Shown piece after piece: positions 6,527 to 16,410 of a DNA stretch of 64,000 nt (position 1 is the stretch's first letter; the number at the start of each line of letters is the position of its first letter). The position numbers and the translations under genes are program-made. Below the pieces are notes generated by a model that was not told the origin of the DNA, did not search any database, and saw only the letters and a list, made by a program, of their open reading frames with translations. The stretch is from positions 62,001 through 126,000 of the forward strand of contig CACPLG010000001.1 of NCBI GenBank assembly GCA_902634775.1. The letters run 5' to 3'. Source of the stretch: an uncultured Pelagibacteraceae bacterium (GTDB lineage Bacteria; Pseudomonadota; Alphaproteobacteria; Pelagibacterales; Pelagibacteraceae).

Positions 6527-8962
6527 ATGATGAAATCTAAAGCAAAAGTCGTAATAGTTGGTGGAGGTGTCGTAGGTGTTAGCGCCCTTTATCATCTTGC
6601 TAAAAAAGGCTGGTCAGACGTTGTTTTAGTTGAAAGAAAAGAACTTACGTCCGGATCAACTTGGCACGCTGCAGGTTTGTTACCACTTTTCAACATGAGT
6701 TACTCTGTTGGTCAACTACATAAATATGCAGTCAATTTATATAAAAAATTAGAGGAAGAAACTGGCAAGAATGTCGGTTTCAGTGTTGTTTCAAATATTA
6801 GACTTGCAAACAATAAAGATAGAATGGATGAGTATTTTCAATATGCAGGAGTTGCTAAAACTATTGGCGTTGATGTAAAATTTTTGACACCGGATCAAGT
6901 AAAAGAAATTTGGCCTTTATGTAATACTTCAGATTTAGTTGGCGCAATCCAACATCCAGAGGATGGATACATTCAGCCCGCTGATTTAACACAAGCTTTA
7001 GCTACAGGTGCGAGGAATAGAGGTGCAGAGATTTATAGAAACACCACGGTAGTTGGTATGAAACAAACTAAAGATGGATGGGTAGTAGAAACAGACAAAG
7101 GTTCAATTGAGTGCGAACATATTATTTCTTGTTCGGGAAATTTTGCAAGACAAACTGGAAAAATGGTTGGTCTAGACATTCCAGTAATTCCTGTAGAACA
7201 TCAATACATTGTCACAGAACCACATCCTGAAATTCAAAAAAGAAAAAAAGAGGGTTTACCTGAAATGGGAGTTTTAAGAGACAGTGATAGTCGATGGTAT
7301 ATGAGAGAAGAAGCTGGAGGCTTAATATTAGGTCCTTATGAGGACGGAGCTCCTGCATGTTATGTTGATGGACCTTCAAAAGATTCTGAATATGAATTAT
7401 TCCAAGAAGATTTGGATAGACTCGCTCCTCATATAGAAGGTGCAATTCATAGAGTACCAGCTTTTGGTGAAGTGGGAGTTAAAAAAGTTTACAATGGTGC
7501 AATTTGTTATACTCCAGACGGAAATCCAATTGTAGGCCCAGCATGGGGACTTAAAAATTTTTGGATAAACGAAGGACATAGTTTTGGAATAACTGCAGCT
7601 GGTGGTGCCGGTTGGCAGTTAGCAGAATGGATAGTGGATGGAGAACCAACAATTGATATGCTAGGTGTTGAACCAAGAAGGTATGGAGATTATTGTTCAA
7701 AAGCATATCTTAAAGAAAAAAATGAAGAAGCATACAGTCATGTTTTTATAACGCATTTTCCAGATGAAGAGAGACCAGCAGCAAGACCACTAAGAACAGC
7801 ACCATGTTATGACAGAATGAAAAAACTTGGAGCAGTTTTTGGTCAAAAATTTGGTTGGGAAAGACCAAACTTTTTTGCAACTGATGGAATGGAGCAAAAA
7901 GATGATTGGTCATTTAGAAGATCAAAATGGTTTCAAGCAATTGAGAAAGAATGCAAAAATGTAAGAGAGAATGTAGGTTTGTTAGACATGAGTGCATTTG
8001 CAAAATGTAGAATAAAAGGACCTAAAGCAGAAGAGTTCTTGGATAAACTCGTTGCAAACAAAATTCCAAAAAAAATTGGAAGGATAAATTTATGTCATGC
8101 TTTAAATACTAAAGGTGGTGTTCATTCAGAGTTTACAATAATGAGAGAAGCCGAAGATAGCTTTTACTTAGTATCTGCAGGTGCTTTTCAAAGACTTGAT
8201 CACGATTGGATTTTAAGATGGATGCCAAATGACGGATCTGTTCAGTTTGAAAATCTAACTAACAGCATGGGTGTGCTAGTTGTCTCTGGACCAAAAGCAA
8301 GAGACTTAATGACAAGAGTATCAAAAGACGATTTTTCAAACGAAAATTTTAAATGGCTAAGTGCTAAGAATGTTGACGTGGGTTATGCTCCTGTGAATGC
8401 AATGAGAGTAAACTTTGTTGGAGAATTAGGTTGGGAATTACATCATCCAATTGAATATCAAAATCATATTTTTGATAAATTAACGGATGCAGGTAAAGAT
8501 TTAAATTTAAAACCATACGGCATAAGAGCGATGAATAGTTTAAGAGTTGAAAAGTCTTATAAACTAGTTGGAACAGAATTATCTATAGAATACTCTCCAT
8601 ATGAAAGTGGCTTAGATAGGTTTATACATCCAAACAAAGGTAATTTTATTGGTTTAGACGCGCTGAACAAGTGGAGAGAAAAAGGATTTAATAATAAATT
8701 GGTGACACTAGAAGTTCATAATGTTTCAGACGCTGATGTGCTTGGAAATAATCCAATTTATGAAAATGGAACTTGTATTGGTAGAGCTACTAGTGGGGAT
8801 TTTGGTTTTAGATTAGGAAAATCTATAGCACTTGGAATGGTCAAACCAGAATTGGCAAATGTTGGTCAGAAACTTAAAATTGATATTTTGGGAAAAACTC
8901 ATGAGGCAATTATTCTTGAAGAAAGTCCTTATGATCCAAAAAACGAGTTGTTAAGGGCATAA
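6527..8962 (+). CDS. Dimethylglycine/sarcosine dehydrogenase (FAD oxidoreductase + GcvT domains)
   Basis: 811 aa. The N-terminal DAO domain has a GGGVVG dinucleotide loop at residues 12-17 and GSTWHAAGL around 43-51; the His of TWHAAG is where mammalian DMGDH and SARDH bind FAD covalently. The C-terminal half (about 430-811) is a GcvT-type tetrahydrofolate domain with [15 protein letters not shown] and [13 protein letters not shown]. The enzyme oxidatively demethylates dimethylglycine or sarcosine and passes the one-carbon unit to THF as methylene-THF. Electrons leave through ETF, and etfB, etfA and ETF-QO follow directly. The stop shares one base with the etfB start (TAATG). Dimethylglycine versus sarcosine cannot be settled by eye. 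Confidence 0.88.
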   Translation: MMKSKAKVVIVGGGVVGVSALYHLAKKGWSDVVLVERKELTSGSTWHAAGLLPLFNMSYSVGQLHKYAVNLYKKLEEETGKNVGFSVVSNIRLANNKDRMDEYFQYAGVAKTIGVDVKFLTPDQVKEIWPLCNTSDLVGAIQHPEDGYIQPADLTQALATGARNRGAEIYRNTTVVGMKQTKDGWVVETDKGSIECEHIISCSGNFARQTGKMVGLDIPVIPVEHQYIVTEPHPEIQKRKKEGLPEMGVLRDSDSRWYMREEAGGLILGPYEDGAPACYVDGPSKDSEYELFQEDLDRLAPHIEGAIHRVPAFGEVGVKKVYNGAICYTPDGNPIVGPAWGLKNFWINEGHSFGITAAGGAGWQLAEWIVDGEPTIDMLGVEPRRYGDYCSKAYLKEKNEEAYSHVFITHFPDEERPAARPLRTAPCYDRMKKLGAVFGQKFGWERPNFFATDGMEQKDDWSFRRSKWFQAIEKECKNVRENVGLLDMSAFAKCRIKGPKAEEFLDKLVANKIPKKIGRINLCHALNTKGGVHSEFTIMREAEDSFYLVSAGAFQRLDHDWILRWMPNDGSVQFENLTNSMGVLVVSGPKARDLMTRVSKDDFSNENFKWLSAKNVDVGYAPVNAMRVNFVGELGWELHHPIEYQNHIFDKLTDAGKDLNLKPYGIRAMNSLRVEKSYKLVGTELSIEYSPYESGLDRFIHPNKGNFIGLDALNKWREKGFNNKLVTLEVHNVSDADVLGNNPIYENGTCIGRATSGDFGFRLGKSIALGMVKPELANVGQKLKIDILGKTHEAIILEESPYDPKNELLRA

Positions 8963-9711
8963 TGAAAATCTTGGTAGCAGTCAAAAGAGTAATAGATTAC
9001 AACGTCCAAGTAAGAGTAAAAGAAGATGGTACTGGAGTAGTCACAGATAATGTAAAAATGTCTACCAATCCTCCTGACGATAATGCTGTCGAAGAAGCGG
9101 TAAAAATTAAAGAGTCTGGAAAAGCAAAAGAAATTGTAGCAATAACTATTGGTGAAGAAAAAGCTCAAGAAACAGTAAGAAAAGCTCTTGCGGTTGGTGC
9201 TGATAGAGGAATACATGTAAAGGTGGATGGAGTAGTTGAGCCTTTGGCTGTTTCGAAAATTTTGCAAAAAATAGTAGATAAAGAAAAACCTGATTTAGTT
9301 TTTATGGGTAAACAAGCAATAGATGATGATTGCAACCAAACAGGCCAAATGTTAGCGGCTTTACTCAGTTGGCCGCAAGCGACTTTTGCATCAAAAATTA
9401 ATGTTAAAGAATCTTCACTTGAGGTCACTCGAGAGGTTGATGAAGGTTTAGAAACAATCGAAGTAAACATACCTGCAATTGTTACCTGCGATCTTAGATT
9501 AAATGAGCCCAGATACGCTTCATTACCAAATATTATGAAAGCAAAGAAAAAACCATTAGAGCAAATAAATGCTTCAGATTTAGGAGTTGATACTAAAGCA
9601 AGAATCGAGCAAATTAAGGTAGAAGAACCGCCAAAAAGAAAGGCTGGAATTAAAGTCGCAAATGTATCAGAATTGGTTCAAAAATTAAAAAATGAGGCTA
9701 AAGTAATATAA
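8962..9711 (+). CDS. etfB: Electron transfer flavoprotein beta subunit
   Basis: 249 aa, full length for Etf[19 protein letters not shown] at the N-terminus, [11 protein letters not shown], the AMP-binding region [14 protein letters not shown], and [24 protein letters not shown] near the C-terminus are the ETF-beta signature. EtfB binds AMP and forms a heterodimer with EtfA, carrying single electrons from the upstream dehydrogenase to ETF-quinone oxidoreductase. The gene shares its first base with the dehydrogenase stop and its last with the etfA start (TAATG at both junctions), so the three proteins should be made in fixed ratio. Confidence 0.96.
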   Translation: MKILVAVKRVIDYNVQVRVKEDGTGVVTDNVKMSTNPPDDNAVEEAVKIKESGKAKEIVAITIGEEKAQETVRKALAVGADRGIHVKVDGVVEPLAVSKILQKIVDKEKPDLVFMGKQAIDDDCNQTGQMLAALLSWPQATFASKINVKESSLEVTREVDEGLETIEVNIPAIVTCDLRLNEPRYASLPNIMKAKKKPLEQINASDLGVDTKARIEQIKVEEPPKRKAGIKVANVSELVQKLKNEAKVI

Positions 9712-10664
9712 TGTCAGTTTTATTAATTGCAGAGCATAACAATAAAGAATTAAGACCCTTCACATATAATGCAGTATCAGCTGCTAGCAAAATAGATGAA
9801 GACTTACATATTTTAGTTTTGGGCAACAAATCAGAGGCAGTTGCTAAATCTGCGTCTGAGATACCAAATGTAAAAAAAGTTATTCATATTGATAATGAAA
9901 TTTATGAAAACTTCATTGCAGAAAATTACACCTCAGCAATAGTAAAACATGCCGATGCATATTCACACATAGTTTGTTCAGCAAACACTTTTGGGAAAAA
10001 TTTGATGCCTAGAATAGCAGCTCTTCTAGATACTTCACAAGTAAGCGATATTATTAAAGTTATTTCAACTGATACCTTTCTAAGACCTATTTATGCGGGT
10101 AACGCTTTTGCTACAGTAAAAAGTAATGATAAAAAAAAATGTGTTACTATTAGACCAACATCTTTTGAACCTGCTCCAGCGACAGGTGGTTCTGCAGAAA
10201 TTGTAAAATCGGATGCAGGGGAGGCCTTTAAAAATTCTAAGTTTGTTAAAAGAGAAGAAATTCAATCAGATAGACCTGAGTTAGGAACAGCAAGAATTGT
10301 AATTTCAGGTGGTAGAGGTATGCAAAATTCAGAAAATTTTAAATTAATTTCAGCAATTGCGGATAAGTTGAATGCAGCTATTGGAGCATCAAGAGCAGCA
10401 GTAGATGCCGGCTATATTACAAACGATCATCAAGTCGGACAAACAGGAAAAGTTGTTGTACCTGACTTGTATATTGCAGTTGGGATTTCAGGTGCTATTC
10501 AACATTTAGCTGGAATGAAAGAAAGTAAAATTATTGTTGCGATAAATAAAGATGGGGAAGCACCAATTTTTAGCGTAGCAGATTATGGGCTTGAGGCAGA
10601 CTTGTTTGAAGCTCTTCCGCAATTTTTAGAAGAATTAAATAAACTTAATACAATTCAAAAGTAA
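9711..10664 (+). CDS. etfA: Electron transfer flavoprotein alpha subunit
   Basis: 317 aa, normal for EtfA. The C-terminal FAD domain is plain: SRAAVDAGYI, HQVGQTGKVVVPDLYIAVG, SGAIQHLAGM and AINKDGEAPIFSVADYG. The N-terminal half is the alpha/beta domain that packs on EtfB. It holds the redox-active FAD of the ETF dimer. It lies between etfB (1-nt overlap) and ETF-QO (3-nt gap) in the dimethylglycine dehydrogenase operon, so this ETF is probably dedicated mainly to that enzyme, though ETFs can serve several dehydrogenases. Confidence 0.96.
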   Translation: MSVLLIAEHNNKELRPFTYNAVSAASKIDEDLHILVLGNKSEAVAKSASEIPNVKKVIHIDNEIYENFIAENYTSAIVKHADAYSHIVCSANTFGKNLMPRIAALLDTSQVSDIIKVISTDTFLRPIYAGNAFATVKSNDKKKCVTIRPTSFEPAPATGGSAEIVKSDAGEAFKNSKFVKREEIQSDRPELGTARIVISGGRGMQNSENFKLISAIADKLNAAIGASRAAVDAGYITNDHQVGQTGKVVVPDLYIAVGISGAIQHLAGMKESKIIVAINKDGEAPIFSVADYGLEADLFEALPQFLEELNKLNTIQK

Positions 10665-10667
10665 TTC

Positions 10668-12287
10668 ATGACTAGAGAAGTTATGGAATATGATGTTGTC
10701 ATTGTGGGTGGTGGTCCATCTGGTCTTGCCACAGCCATTAAACTAAAACAACTAAGTGCTAATGTAAACGTATGTGTATTAGAAAAAGGTGCAGAAATAG
10801 GTTCACATATTTTATCAGGTAACGTTTTTGAGACTAGGGCATTAGATGAATTAGTTCCTAATTGGAAAAATCTCAATGCACCAATTAAGACTAAAGTAAC
10901 TAAAGAAAAATTTCTTTTTTTAGGAAAAAAAAGTTCATTTAGCTGGCCGACTTGGTTATTACCAAAAGTCCAACAAAACCATAAAAATTATATAATAAGT
11001 CTTGCTAATTTATGCAGATGGCTCGCTGAGCAAGCAGAAGCATTAGGTGTAGAAATTTTCCCAGGATTCCCGGCATCAGAAATCTTATACAACGAAGATG
11101 GATCCGTTAAAGGCGTAATAACTCAAGACATGGGTTTAGATAAAGAGGGAAATAAAAAAGATGGTTATGAGCCTGGAATGGAGTTACATGCGAAGGTTAC
11201 AGTATTTGCAGAGGGCTGCAGAGGTCATTTAGGAAAACAATTAATTAAAAAGTTTGACTTAGATAAAGGAAAAGACCCTCAACAATATGGAATTGGTTTT
11301 AAAGAAATTTGGAAGATTGACGAAAAAAATCATCAAGAAGGTTTAGTAATGCATACAGCTGGTTGGCCACTAGATAAAAGTACTTATGGTGGAAGCTTTG
11401 TATATCATGCTGAAAATAAAGAGGTTTATTTAGGTTATGTTATAGGTTTAGATTATAAAAATCCTCACTTATCACCTTTTGATGAATTTCAAAGATTTAA
11501 AACTCATCCAGCGATCAGCAAAATGCTTGAAGGAGGAAAAAGAATATCTTATGGCGCAAGAGCTTTAATTGAAGGAGGTTTTCAAAGTTTACCTCAAATG
11601 TTTATGCCTGGTGCCCTTTTGATTGGATGTGATGCAGGTACTTTAAATATGCCGAAAATTAAAGGTTCTCATACAGCAATGAAGAGTGGATTAATTGCAG
11701 CCGAAACTATAATTGAACATCTCAAAGAGTCTAAAGAGCTTTCTATTTACGAGGAAAAATTTAAAAAAAGCTGGGCTTATAAAGAATTACTCGAAGCACG
11801 AAATGTAAAACCAAGTTTTAGTTGGGGGTTAATCTTGGGAATTATTTTTACAGGTATAGACCAAATAATTTTCAGAGGGAAATTACCATTTACACTTAAA
11901 CATAAACACGCAGATCATGAAACTTTAAAACCAGCAAATGAGATGCCAGTAATAGATTACCCGAAACCTGATAATGTGATTACATTCGATAAAACAAGTT
12001 CAGTTTATCTAACAGGGACCAATCATACAGATAATCAACCAGTACATTTAAAATTGAAAGATAAAGATCTACCAATAAGGTATACCTTGGATAGATTTGA
12101 TGAGCCTGCACAAAGGTATTGTCCTGCCGGTGTATATGAAGTGCAAGTCGAAAATGATGTACCTAAATTTGTAATTAATTCTCAAAATTGTATTCATTGT
12201 AAGACTTGTGATATTAAAGAGCCTTCTCAAAATATTACTTGGGTAACACCAGAGGGAAGTGGTGGTCCAAGATACGGGAATATGTAA
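10668..12287 (+). CDS. Electron transfer flavoprotein-ubiquinone oxidoreductase
   Basis: 539 aa. An FAD-binding GGGPSG at residues 14-19, then LEKGAEIGSHILSGNVFE as in ETF-QO. The central YGIGFKEIWKI and HTAGWPL segments also match. The C-terminal 4Fe-4S domain has Cys at about 485, 508, 511 and 514 (CPAG and CIHCKTC). It moves electrons from reduced ETF to ubiquinone at the inner membrane and closes the route from dimethylglycine/sarcosine to the respiratory chain. It is the last gene of the operon. Its stop touches the stop of the convergent DUF2237 gene. The first ATG was used; a second at codon 6 is equally close to the domain start. Confidence 0.95.
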   Translation: MTREVMEYDVVIVGGGPSGLATAIKLKQLSANVNVCVLEKGAEIGSHILSGNVFETRALDELVPNWKNLNAPIKTKVTKEKFLFLGKKSSFSWPTWLLPKVQQNHKNYIISLANLCRWLAEQAEALGVEIFPGFPASEILYNEDGSVKGVITQDMGLDKEGNKKDGYEPGMELHAKVTVFAEGCRGHLGKQLIKKFDLDKGKDPQQYGIGFKEIWKIDEKNHQEGLVMHTAGWPLDKSTYGGSFVYHAENKEVYLGYVIGLDYKNPHLSPFDEFQRFKTHPAISKMLEGGKRISYGARALIEGGFQSLPQMFMPGALLIGCDAGTLNMPKIKGSHTAMKSGLIAAETIIEHLKESKELSIYEEKFKKSWAYKELLEARNVKPSFSWGLILGIIFTGIDQIIFRGKLPFTLKHKHADHETLKPANEMPVIDYPKPDNVITFDKTSSVYLTGTNHTDNQPVHLKLKDKDLPIRYTLDRFDEPAQRYCPAGVYEVQVENDVPKFVINSQNCIHCKTCDIKEPSQNITWVTPEGSGGPRYGNM

Positions 12288-12662
12288 TTATGATAAATCT
12301 ATTGCGTGTTTCTTTAAAATTTCTAATGGAATAATTTTTAAAGTTTTCTCATTTGTTTTTTTCAAATATATCTTGCACTCTTTCCCAGCTTCTATAGCTC
12401 TTGCAAACCAAGTGGCGCATACGCACCAATTATCTCCATCTTTTAAACCAGGAAACCCAAACTCAGGATGAGGTGTAACTAAGTCATTCCCAGCAGATTT
12501 GCACCATTCAAGAAAATCATTATTCACCTTTGCACAAACTGTATGTAATCCATTATCATTTTCATCTGTGTTACAACAACCGTCTCTATACCAACCCGTC
12601 AAAGGATTAGATGAACATAATTCCAAATCTCCTCCTAAAACATTTTTTTGTTTTTTATGCAT
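12288..12662 (-). CDS. DUF2237 family protein
   Basis: 124 aa. KNVLGGDLELCSSNPLTGWYRDGCC, which is split by conserved Cys, is the family opening, followed by GLHTVCAKVN, FLEWCKSAGNDL and DNWCVCATWFARAIEAG. Several Cys and Trp residues are conserved, suggesting metal binding, but the function is unknown. The start at 12662 gives an 8-nt overlap with the stop of the 2OG oxygenase (ATGCATAA). A start at 12743 would give 27 extra residues in the shadow of that gene and is rejected. The overlap implies translational coupling with the oxygenase. Confidence 0.8.
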   Translation of the reverse strand: MHKKQKNVLGGDLELCSSNPLTGWYRDGCCNTDENDNGLHTVCAKVNNDFLEWCKSAGNDLVTPHPEFGFPGLKDGDNWCVCATWFARAIEAGKECKIYLKKTNEKTLKIIPLEILKKHAIDLS

Positions 12663-13293
12663 TGAATAAAGATTGATCCACAGTTGCATTGAATGAAACT
12701 GATCGTCTTTCATTATCACTTTGAGAAAAAGGATAAACTGCATGCATTAGATAATGTGGAAAAAAATAAAAATCTCCTACTCGAGGTGTCACTCTAAAGG
12801 TTGGTTTACATAAAAAAGCTTTTGACCCATGGACCATTTCAAGCTTACCATTATTATTCATTGCCTTATTGCTTTGACTTGTTTCTCCTAAAGTTTTTGG
12901 AACTTTTAAATATCCTACACCCGATACATGACCTGAATGCCAATGAGATGGATTATATTCATTTTTAAATTGCCTTACAATCCAACTGTTTATTATATTG
13001 AATTGTGTAATTTTTTTATTATTTGTTTTTAATATCCACTCTCTAACTCCTTCAGCTAAAAACTTTCCCCATCCAATTTTTTCCATAATGTCTTTTTCAA
13101 TAATAAATTCTTGTTTAACATTTCCAGCAAGCTTATTACCATAATTCAACTCATCCTGTTTATTCTGGTCACTTAGTACACTTTCAGTATACTCATTAAG
13201 TTTATCAATTAGATCTTGGGGCATTTTTACTTTAGCAATAGTTGGACCGAAAGGTCTTAAAACTTCTAGATTATCATTAGTAAAATTAGTCAT
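12655..13293 (-). CDS. 2-oxoglutarate/Fe(II)-dependent oxygenase family protein
   Basis: 212 aa. SHWHSGHVSGVGYLKVP at about 116-132 supplies the first metal-ligand region, and RVGDFYFFPHYLMHAVYPF at about 171-189 the distal His. RRSVSFN follows, with the Arg that holds 2-oxoglutarate. This is the 2OG-FeII_Oxy_5-like pattern, seen again in the TPR fusion at 52605. Targets in this group are unknown and may be proteins. It lies between hisI (its ATG overlaps the hisI stop by one base) and DUF2237 (8-nt overlap), so the three form one operon. Confidence 0.75.
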   Translation of the reverse strand: MTNFTNDNLEVLRPFGPTIAKVKMPQDLIDKLNEYTESVLSDQNKQDELNYGNKLAGNVKQEFIIEKDIMEKIGWGKFLAEGVREWILKTNNKKITQFNIINSWIVRQFKNEYNPSHWHSGHVSGVGYLKVPKTLGETSQSNKAMNNNGKLEMVHGSKAFLCKPTFRVTPRVGDFYFFPHYLMHAVYPFSQSDNERRSVSFNATVDQSLFNA

Positions 13294-13760
13294 TAAATTT
13301 TCGTAGGGTTAAGTTGATCTTTGTAAACTTTTTCAGGGTCAAATTTTTTTTCTTTCTCTTCAAATTTCATTTTTATTTCTCTTGCATTTTCAATTTTTCC
13401 TAGAGGGATAGATCTATAAAAACAAGATCTGTATCCAACATGGCAACTAGAGCCATTTCCTATATCAACAGTCAGCCACACCGCATCCTGGTCGTCATCT
13501 ATTCTTATCTCTTTTATTTTTTGAACAAAACCACTTGTTTTACCTTTGTGCCAAACTTGTTTTCTTGACCGGCTCCAATAGTGTGCTTCCTTAGTTTCAA
13601 TTGTTTTTTTAAATGCTTCAACATTCATATAGCCAAGCATTAAAATTTCTTTGGTATTTACACAAGTAGTAACGACAGGAATTAAACCATCGTTATCAAA
13701 CTTAGGCGACAGGAAATTTCCTTCTTCGATTTCTGTGACACTTTCTCTTTTTTTAAACAT
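13293..13760 (-). CDS. hisI: Phosphoribosyl-AMP cyclohydrolase
   Basis: 155 aa, the third step of histidine synthesis, opening the ring of PR-AMP. GYMNVEAFKKTIETKEAHYWSRSR, read from residue 43, and WHKGKTSG are family hallmarks. The Mg site Asp cluster IDDDQD (87-92) and the Zn ligands CHVGYRSC (106-113) are intact. The monofunctional form without HisE is normal in alphaproteobacteria. It leads a three-gene minus-strand operon whose other two genes have no known link to histidine, and is divergent from folE across 76 bp. An N-terminal tail of ~25 residues precedes the domain. Confidence 0.95.
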   Translation of the reverse strand: MFKKRESVTEIEEGNFLSPKFDNDGLIPVVTTCVNTKEILMLGYMNVEAFKKTIETKEAHYWSRSRKQVWHKGKTSGFVQKIKEIRIDDDQDAVWLTVDIGNGSSCHVGYRSCFYRSIPLGKIENAREIKMKFEEKEKKFDPEKVYKDQLNPTKI

Positions 13761-13836
13761 ACATTTTACAATTATTTAACATAATAAATAGTATAATAAA
13801 TATTTTAAAAACTTAATAAATAGGTATAAGGACTTT

Positions 13837-14442
13837 ATGAAAATTGTTAAAGATATACAAAAACAGCAACCTAGCAGCAAAATAAGTGACAAAGAGGCTG
13901 AAGAGGCTATCAAAACAGTTCTAGAATGGATGGGTGAAGATCCAAATAGAGAGGGTTTATTAGAAACCCCCAAAAGAGTAATCAAAGCGTTTAAAGAATA
14001 TTTTAAGGGATATTCACAAGACCCAAATCTTGTATTAGAAAAAACCTTCGGAGATGTTGAGGGTTATAGTGATATGGTTGTTCAAAAAAATATATCTATA
14101 CAAAGTCATTGCGAACATCATATGGCACCAATCATTGGCAAAGCACATGTAGCTTACATTCCAAATCAAAGAGTAGTTGGACTGAGTAAAATTGCTAGAG
14201 TAGTGGAGATTTTTTCAAAAAGATTGCAAACTCAAGAAAGATTAACAGTTCAAATTGCAAAAACTTTAATGGAAAGTTTAGATGCAAAAGGAGTTGCGGT
14301 AACGATAGATTCAACCCACCATTGTATGACAATGAGGGGTATTAAAAAAGAACAAGCAACAACAGTTACAAATTTTTACTTAGGTCAGTTTAAAGATGAC
14401 TTAAGCTTTCAAAATAGATATTTGCGATTCATCGCGAAATAA
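13837..14442 (+). CDS. folE: GTP cyclohydrolase I
   Basis: 201 aa, first enzyme of tetrahydrofolate synthesis, converting GTP to dihydroneopterin triphosphate. REGLLETPKRV at 38-48, the zinc region SHCEHHMAP (Cys92, His95), VVGLSKIARVVEIFSKRLQTQE, read from about 112, and the second zinc Cys in STHHCMTMRG (Cys163) are all present. A good SD (AAGGAC) lies a few bases before the ATG. Together with pabBAC at 31-34 kb it supports de novo folate synthesis, needed for the THF-dependent demethylases in this window. The first 20 residues are a family-variable tail. Confidence 0.97.
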   Translation: MKIVKDIQKQQPSSKISDKEAEEAIKTVLEWMGEDPNREGLLETPKRVIKAFKEYFKGYSQDPNLVLEKTFGDVEGYSDMVVQKNISIQSHCEHHMAPIIGKAHVAYIPNQRVVGLSKIARVVEIFSKRLQTQERLTVQIAKTLMESLDAKGVAVTIDSTHHCMTMRGIKKEQATTVTNFYLGQFKDDLSFQNRYLRFIAK

Positions 14443-14457
14443 TATTTACTACTAAAA

Positions 14458-15459
14458 ATGTCTGATAATTTTAATGCATTGGTTATAAGCCAAGAAGGTG
14501 AAAAGTTTTTAAGAGAAATAAAAAAAATTGACAAATCTTTTTTAAAACACGGAGATGTTTTAGTAAAAGTAGATTATTCTACGTTAAATTTCAAAGATGC
14601 TCTAATATTGAAAAATGGAGCAAGGTTAGTAAAAGAATTTCCCCATATTCCAGGAATAGATTTTGCAGGAACAGTTGTTGAAAGTAAAAGTGATAAGTTT
14701 AAAGAAGGTGACGAAATTATCCAAACTGGTTGGAGAGTAGGTGAAATATTTTATGGCGGATATTCACAATATGCTAAAGTTGACTCGAACTTTTTGGTTA
14801 AAAAACCAAAAGAAATAACATCTCGTCAAGCAATGATGCTAGGCACAGCTGGCTTAACTGCTATCCAATGTGCTTTTACAACCAAACAAACAAGAGAAAT
14901 ATTATTATTGGGCGAAAAAGTAAATGACGTAATTGTAACTGGTGCCTCAGGAGGAGTTGGAAGTATAGCTGTCATGATTTTAAGTAAACTTGGTTGCAAT
15001 GTTACTGCAGCAACCACAAAACCTAATGAGGAATATTTAAAATCATTAGGTGCGAAAAACATTATAAAATCAGGAGATTTAGACAAAGAAGCAAGACCTT
15101 TGGATAAAGGTTTGTATGATGGAGCGGTGGATACTGTAGGAGGAAATATTTTAGCAAATATTTTAAGTCACATAAAACCAAGCGGTATTGTTGCGGCGTG
15201 TGGAAATGCTTCAAGCATAAAATTAAACACTACAGTAATGCCTTTTATCATAAGAGGTGTTAAACTTTGGGGAATAGATTCGGTAAGTGTATCAATTAAA
15301 AGAAGAAACTTTTTGTGGGGTGAAATGCATAAACTGGTAGATTTTAATTTGCTTGATAAGTCAATTAAAGAAATAAGTCTAAACCAACTTTTGAACGAAT
15401 ATCCAAAGATGTTAGAAGGAAAAACATCAGGAAGATATATTATTAATCTTAACAAATAA
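14458..15459 (+). CDS. acuI: Acryloyl-CoA reductase AcuI / YhdH-type quinone oxidoreductase
   Basis: 333 aa medium-chain dehydrogenase without structural zinc. The YhdH/AcuI branch is shown by TLNFKDALILKNGARLV, IPGIDFAGTV, QTGWRVGEIFYGGYSQYA and MMLGTAGLTA. The NADPH loop is VTGASGGVGS, and the specific SHIKPSGIVAACGNA and GIDSV segments are also present. AcuI reduces acryloyl-CoA to propionyl-CoA and detoxifies the acrylate arm of DMSP breakdown in marine alphaproteobacteria. The gene is followed with a 1-nt overlap by a LysR regulator, which may control it. Assignment to AcuI over a generic quinone reductase rests on family similarity and the marine context. Confidence 0.8.
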   Translation: MSDNFNALVISQEGEKFLREIKKIDKSFLKHGDVLVKVDYSTLNFKDALILKNGARLVKEFPHIPGIDFAGTVVESKSDKFKEGDEIIQTGWRVGEIFYGGYSQYAKVDSNFLVKKPKEITSRQAMMLGTAGLTAIQCAFTTKQTREILLLGEKVNDVIVTGASGGVGSIAVMILSKLGCNVTAATTKPNEEYLKSLGAKNIIKSGDLDKEARPLDKGLYDGAVDTVGGNILANILSHIKPSGIVAACGNASSIKLNTTVMPFIIRGVKLWGIDSVSVSIKRRNFLWGEMHKLVDFNLLDKSIKEISLNQLLNEYPKMLEGKTSGRYIINLNK

Positions 15460-16352
15460 TGGATTGGGATAAATTAAAAATTTTCCATGCAGTTGCTGAG
15501 GCTGGAAGTTTTACCAGCGCCACAGTTAATCTTAACTTAAGTCAATCTGCAATTAGTCGTCAAATTCAATCTCTCGAAGAAGATTTAAAAGTAAAATTAT
15601 TTGAAAGACATGCTAGAGGCTTAACTCTTACCGAAAATGGTGAATATGTTTTTAAAACAGCTCATGAAGTCATAAGTAAATTGAGAGAGGTTGAGACCTC
15701 ACTTGGAGATAAAAAAAATAAACCATCGGGTAAACTGACTGTAACTACAGTTGTAAGTTTTGGTACAACATGGTTAACACCAAGAATACAAGAATTTATG
15801 CAGTTAAATCCTGAGATAGAAGTTGAATTAATTTTTGATGATAAAGAATTAGATTTAAGTACCAGACAAGCTGATATAGGGATTTTTATGCGTAGACCTA
15901 AACAATTGAATTATATTCAAAAAAAACTTATTGATATTAATTACCACATTTATGGTTCGCCAAAATATCTTGAAAAAAATGGGTATCCAAAGACTGTAAA
16001 TGACTTAAATAACCATAAGTTTATTTCTTTTGGAAGAGGTGCACCATCACCTGTATTTAATCCAGATTGGGCCCTTAAACTTGGTTTAAAAGATGGATCG
16101 AAAAAAAGAAAAACAGCTATGAGAGTTAACAGTGTTTATGGTCTTCTTTTAGCAGTTCAAAGTGGAGTGGGTTTAGCTGCTTTGCCAGATTACATAACAT
16201 TAAACCAACCAAATATTGTTAAGGTATTGCCTAAAATTGAAGGACCTATAACCGAGGCACACTTTGTATATCCACAATCTTTAAAAAATGTTGCTAGAGT
16301 TCAAGCTTTCAGAAACTTTCTATACAGCAAAATATCAGAGTGGAAATTCTAG
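15459..16352 (+). CDS. LysR-family transcriptional regulator
   Basis: 297 aa. The winged helix-turn-helix covers about residues 1-60: FHAVAEAGSFTSAT, LNLSQSAISRQIQSLE and LFERHARGLTLTENG. The remainder is the periplasmic-binding-like effector domain of GcvA/DsdC type, with TTVVSFGTTWLTPRI and VQSGVGLAALPDYI. Unlike most LysR genes it is not divergent from its target; it overlaps the acuI stop by one base and is co-transcribed with it, so it may regulate its own operon (inference). The effector is unknown; acrylate or a related acid would be a reasonable guess. Confidence 0.9.
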   Translation: MDWDKLKIFHAVAEAGSFTSATVNLNLSQSAISRQIQSLEEDLKVKLFERHARGLTLTENGEYVFKTAHEVISKLREVETSLGDKKNKPSGKLTVTTVVSFGTTWLTPRIQEFMQLNPEIEVELIFDDKELDLSTRQADIGIFMRRPKQLNYIQKKLIDINYHIYGSPKYLEKNGYPKTVNDLNNHKFISFGRGAPSPVFNPDWALKLGLKDGSKKRKTAMRVNSVYGLLLAVQSGVGLAALPDYITLNQPNIVKVLPKIEGPITEAHFVYPQSLKNVARVQAFRNFLYSKISEWKF

Positions 16353-16391
16353 AATACACGTAAAACGTGAAATTTTTAATGTCAGAGTGTC

Positions 16392-16410
16392 GCTATTGAT
16401 TATCATTCTC
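16392..16410 (-). promoter_or_regulatory. Fur box upstream of the FTR1 iron permease
   Basis: Read on the minus strand, the 19 bases match the classical Fur consensus (GATAATGATAATCATTATC) at 16 positions. A second, overlapping half-match (GATAATTATTGTC) follows towards the gene. A perfect TTGACA at 16412-16417 lies beside it, with a weaker -10 (TATTAG, 16435-16440) 17 bp on. Iron-loaded Fur bound here would block the promoter, so the permease should be made under iron limitation. The match is seen directly; the regulator is inferred, and other alphaproteobacterial iron regulators are possible. Confidence 0.7.

Noticed and set aside
12663-12743. Longer start for the DUF2237 protein
   Set aside because: The extra 27 residues lie entirely within the oxygenase gene and do not match the family; the 8-nt overlap start is standard in this window.
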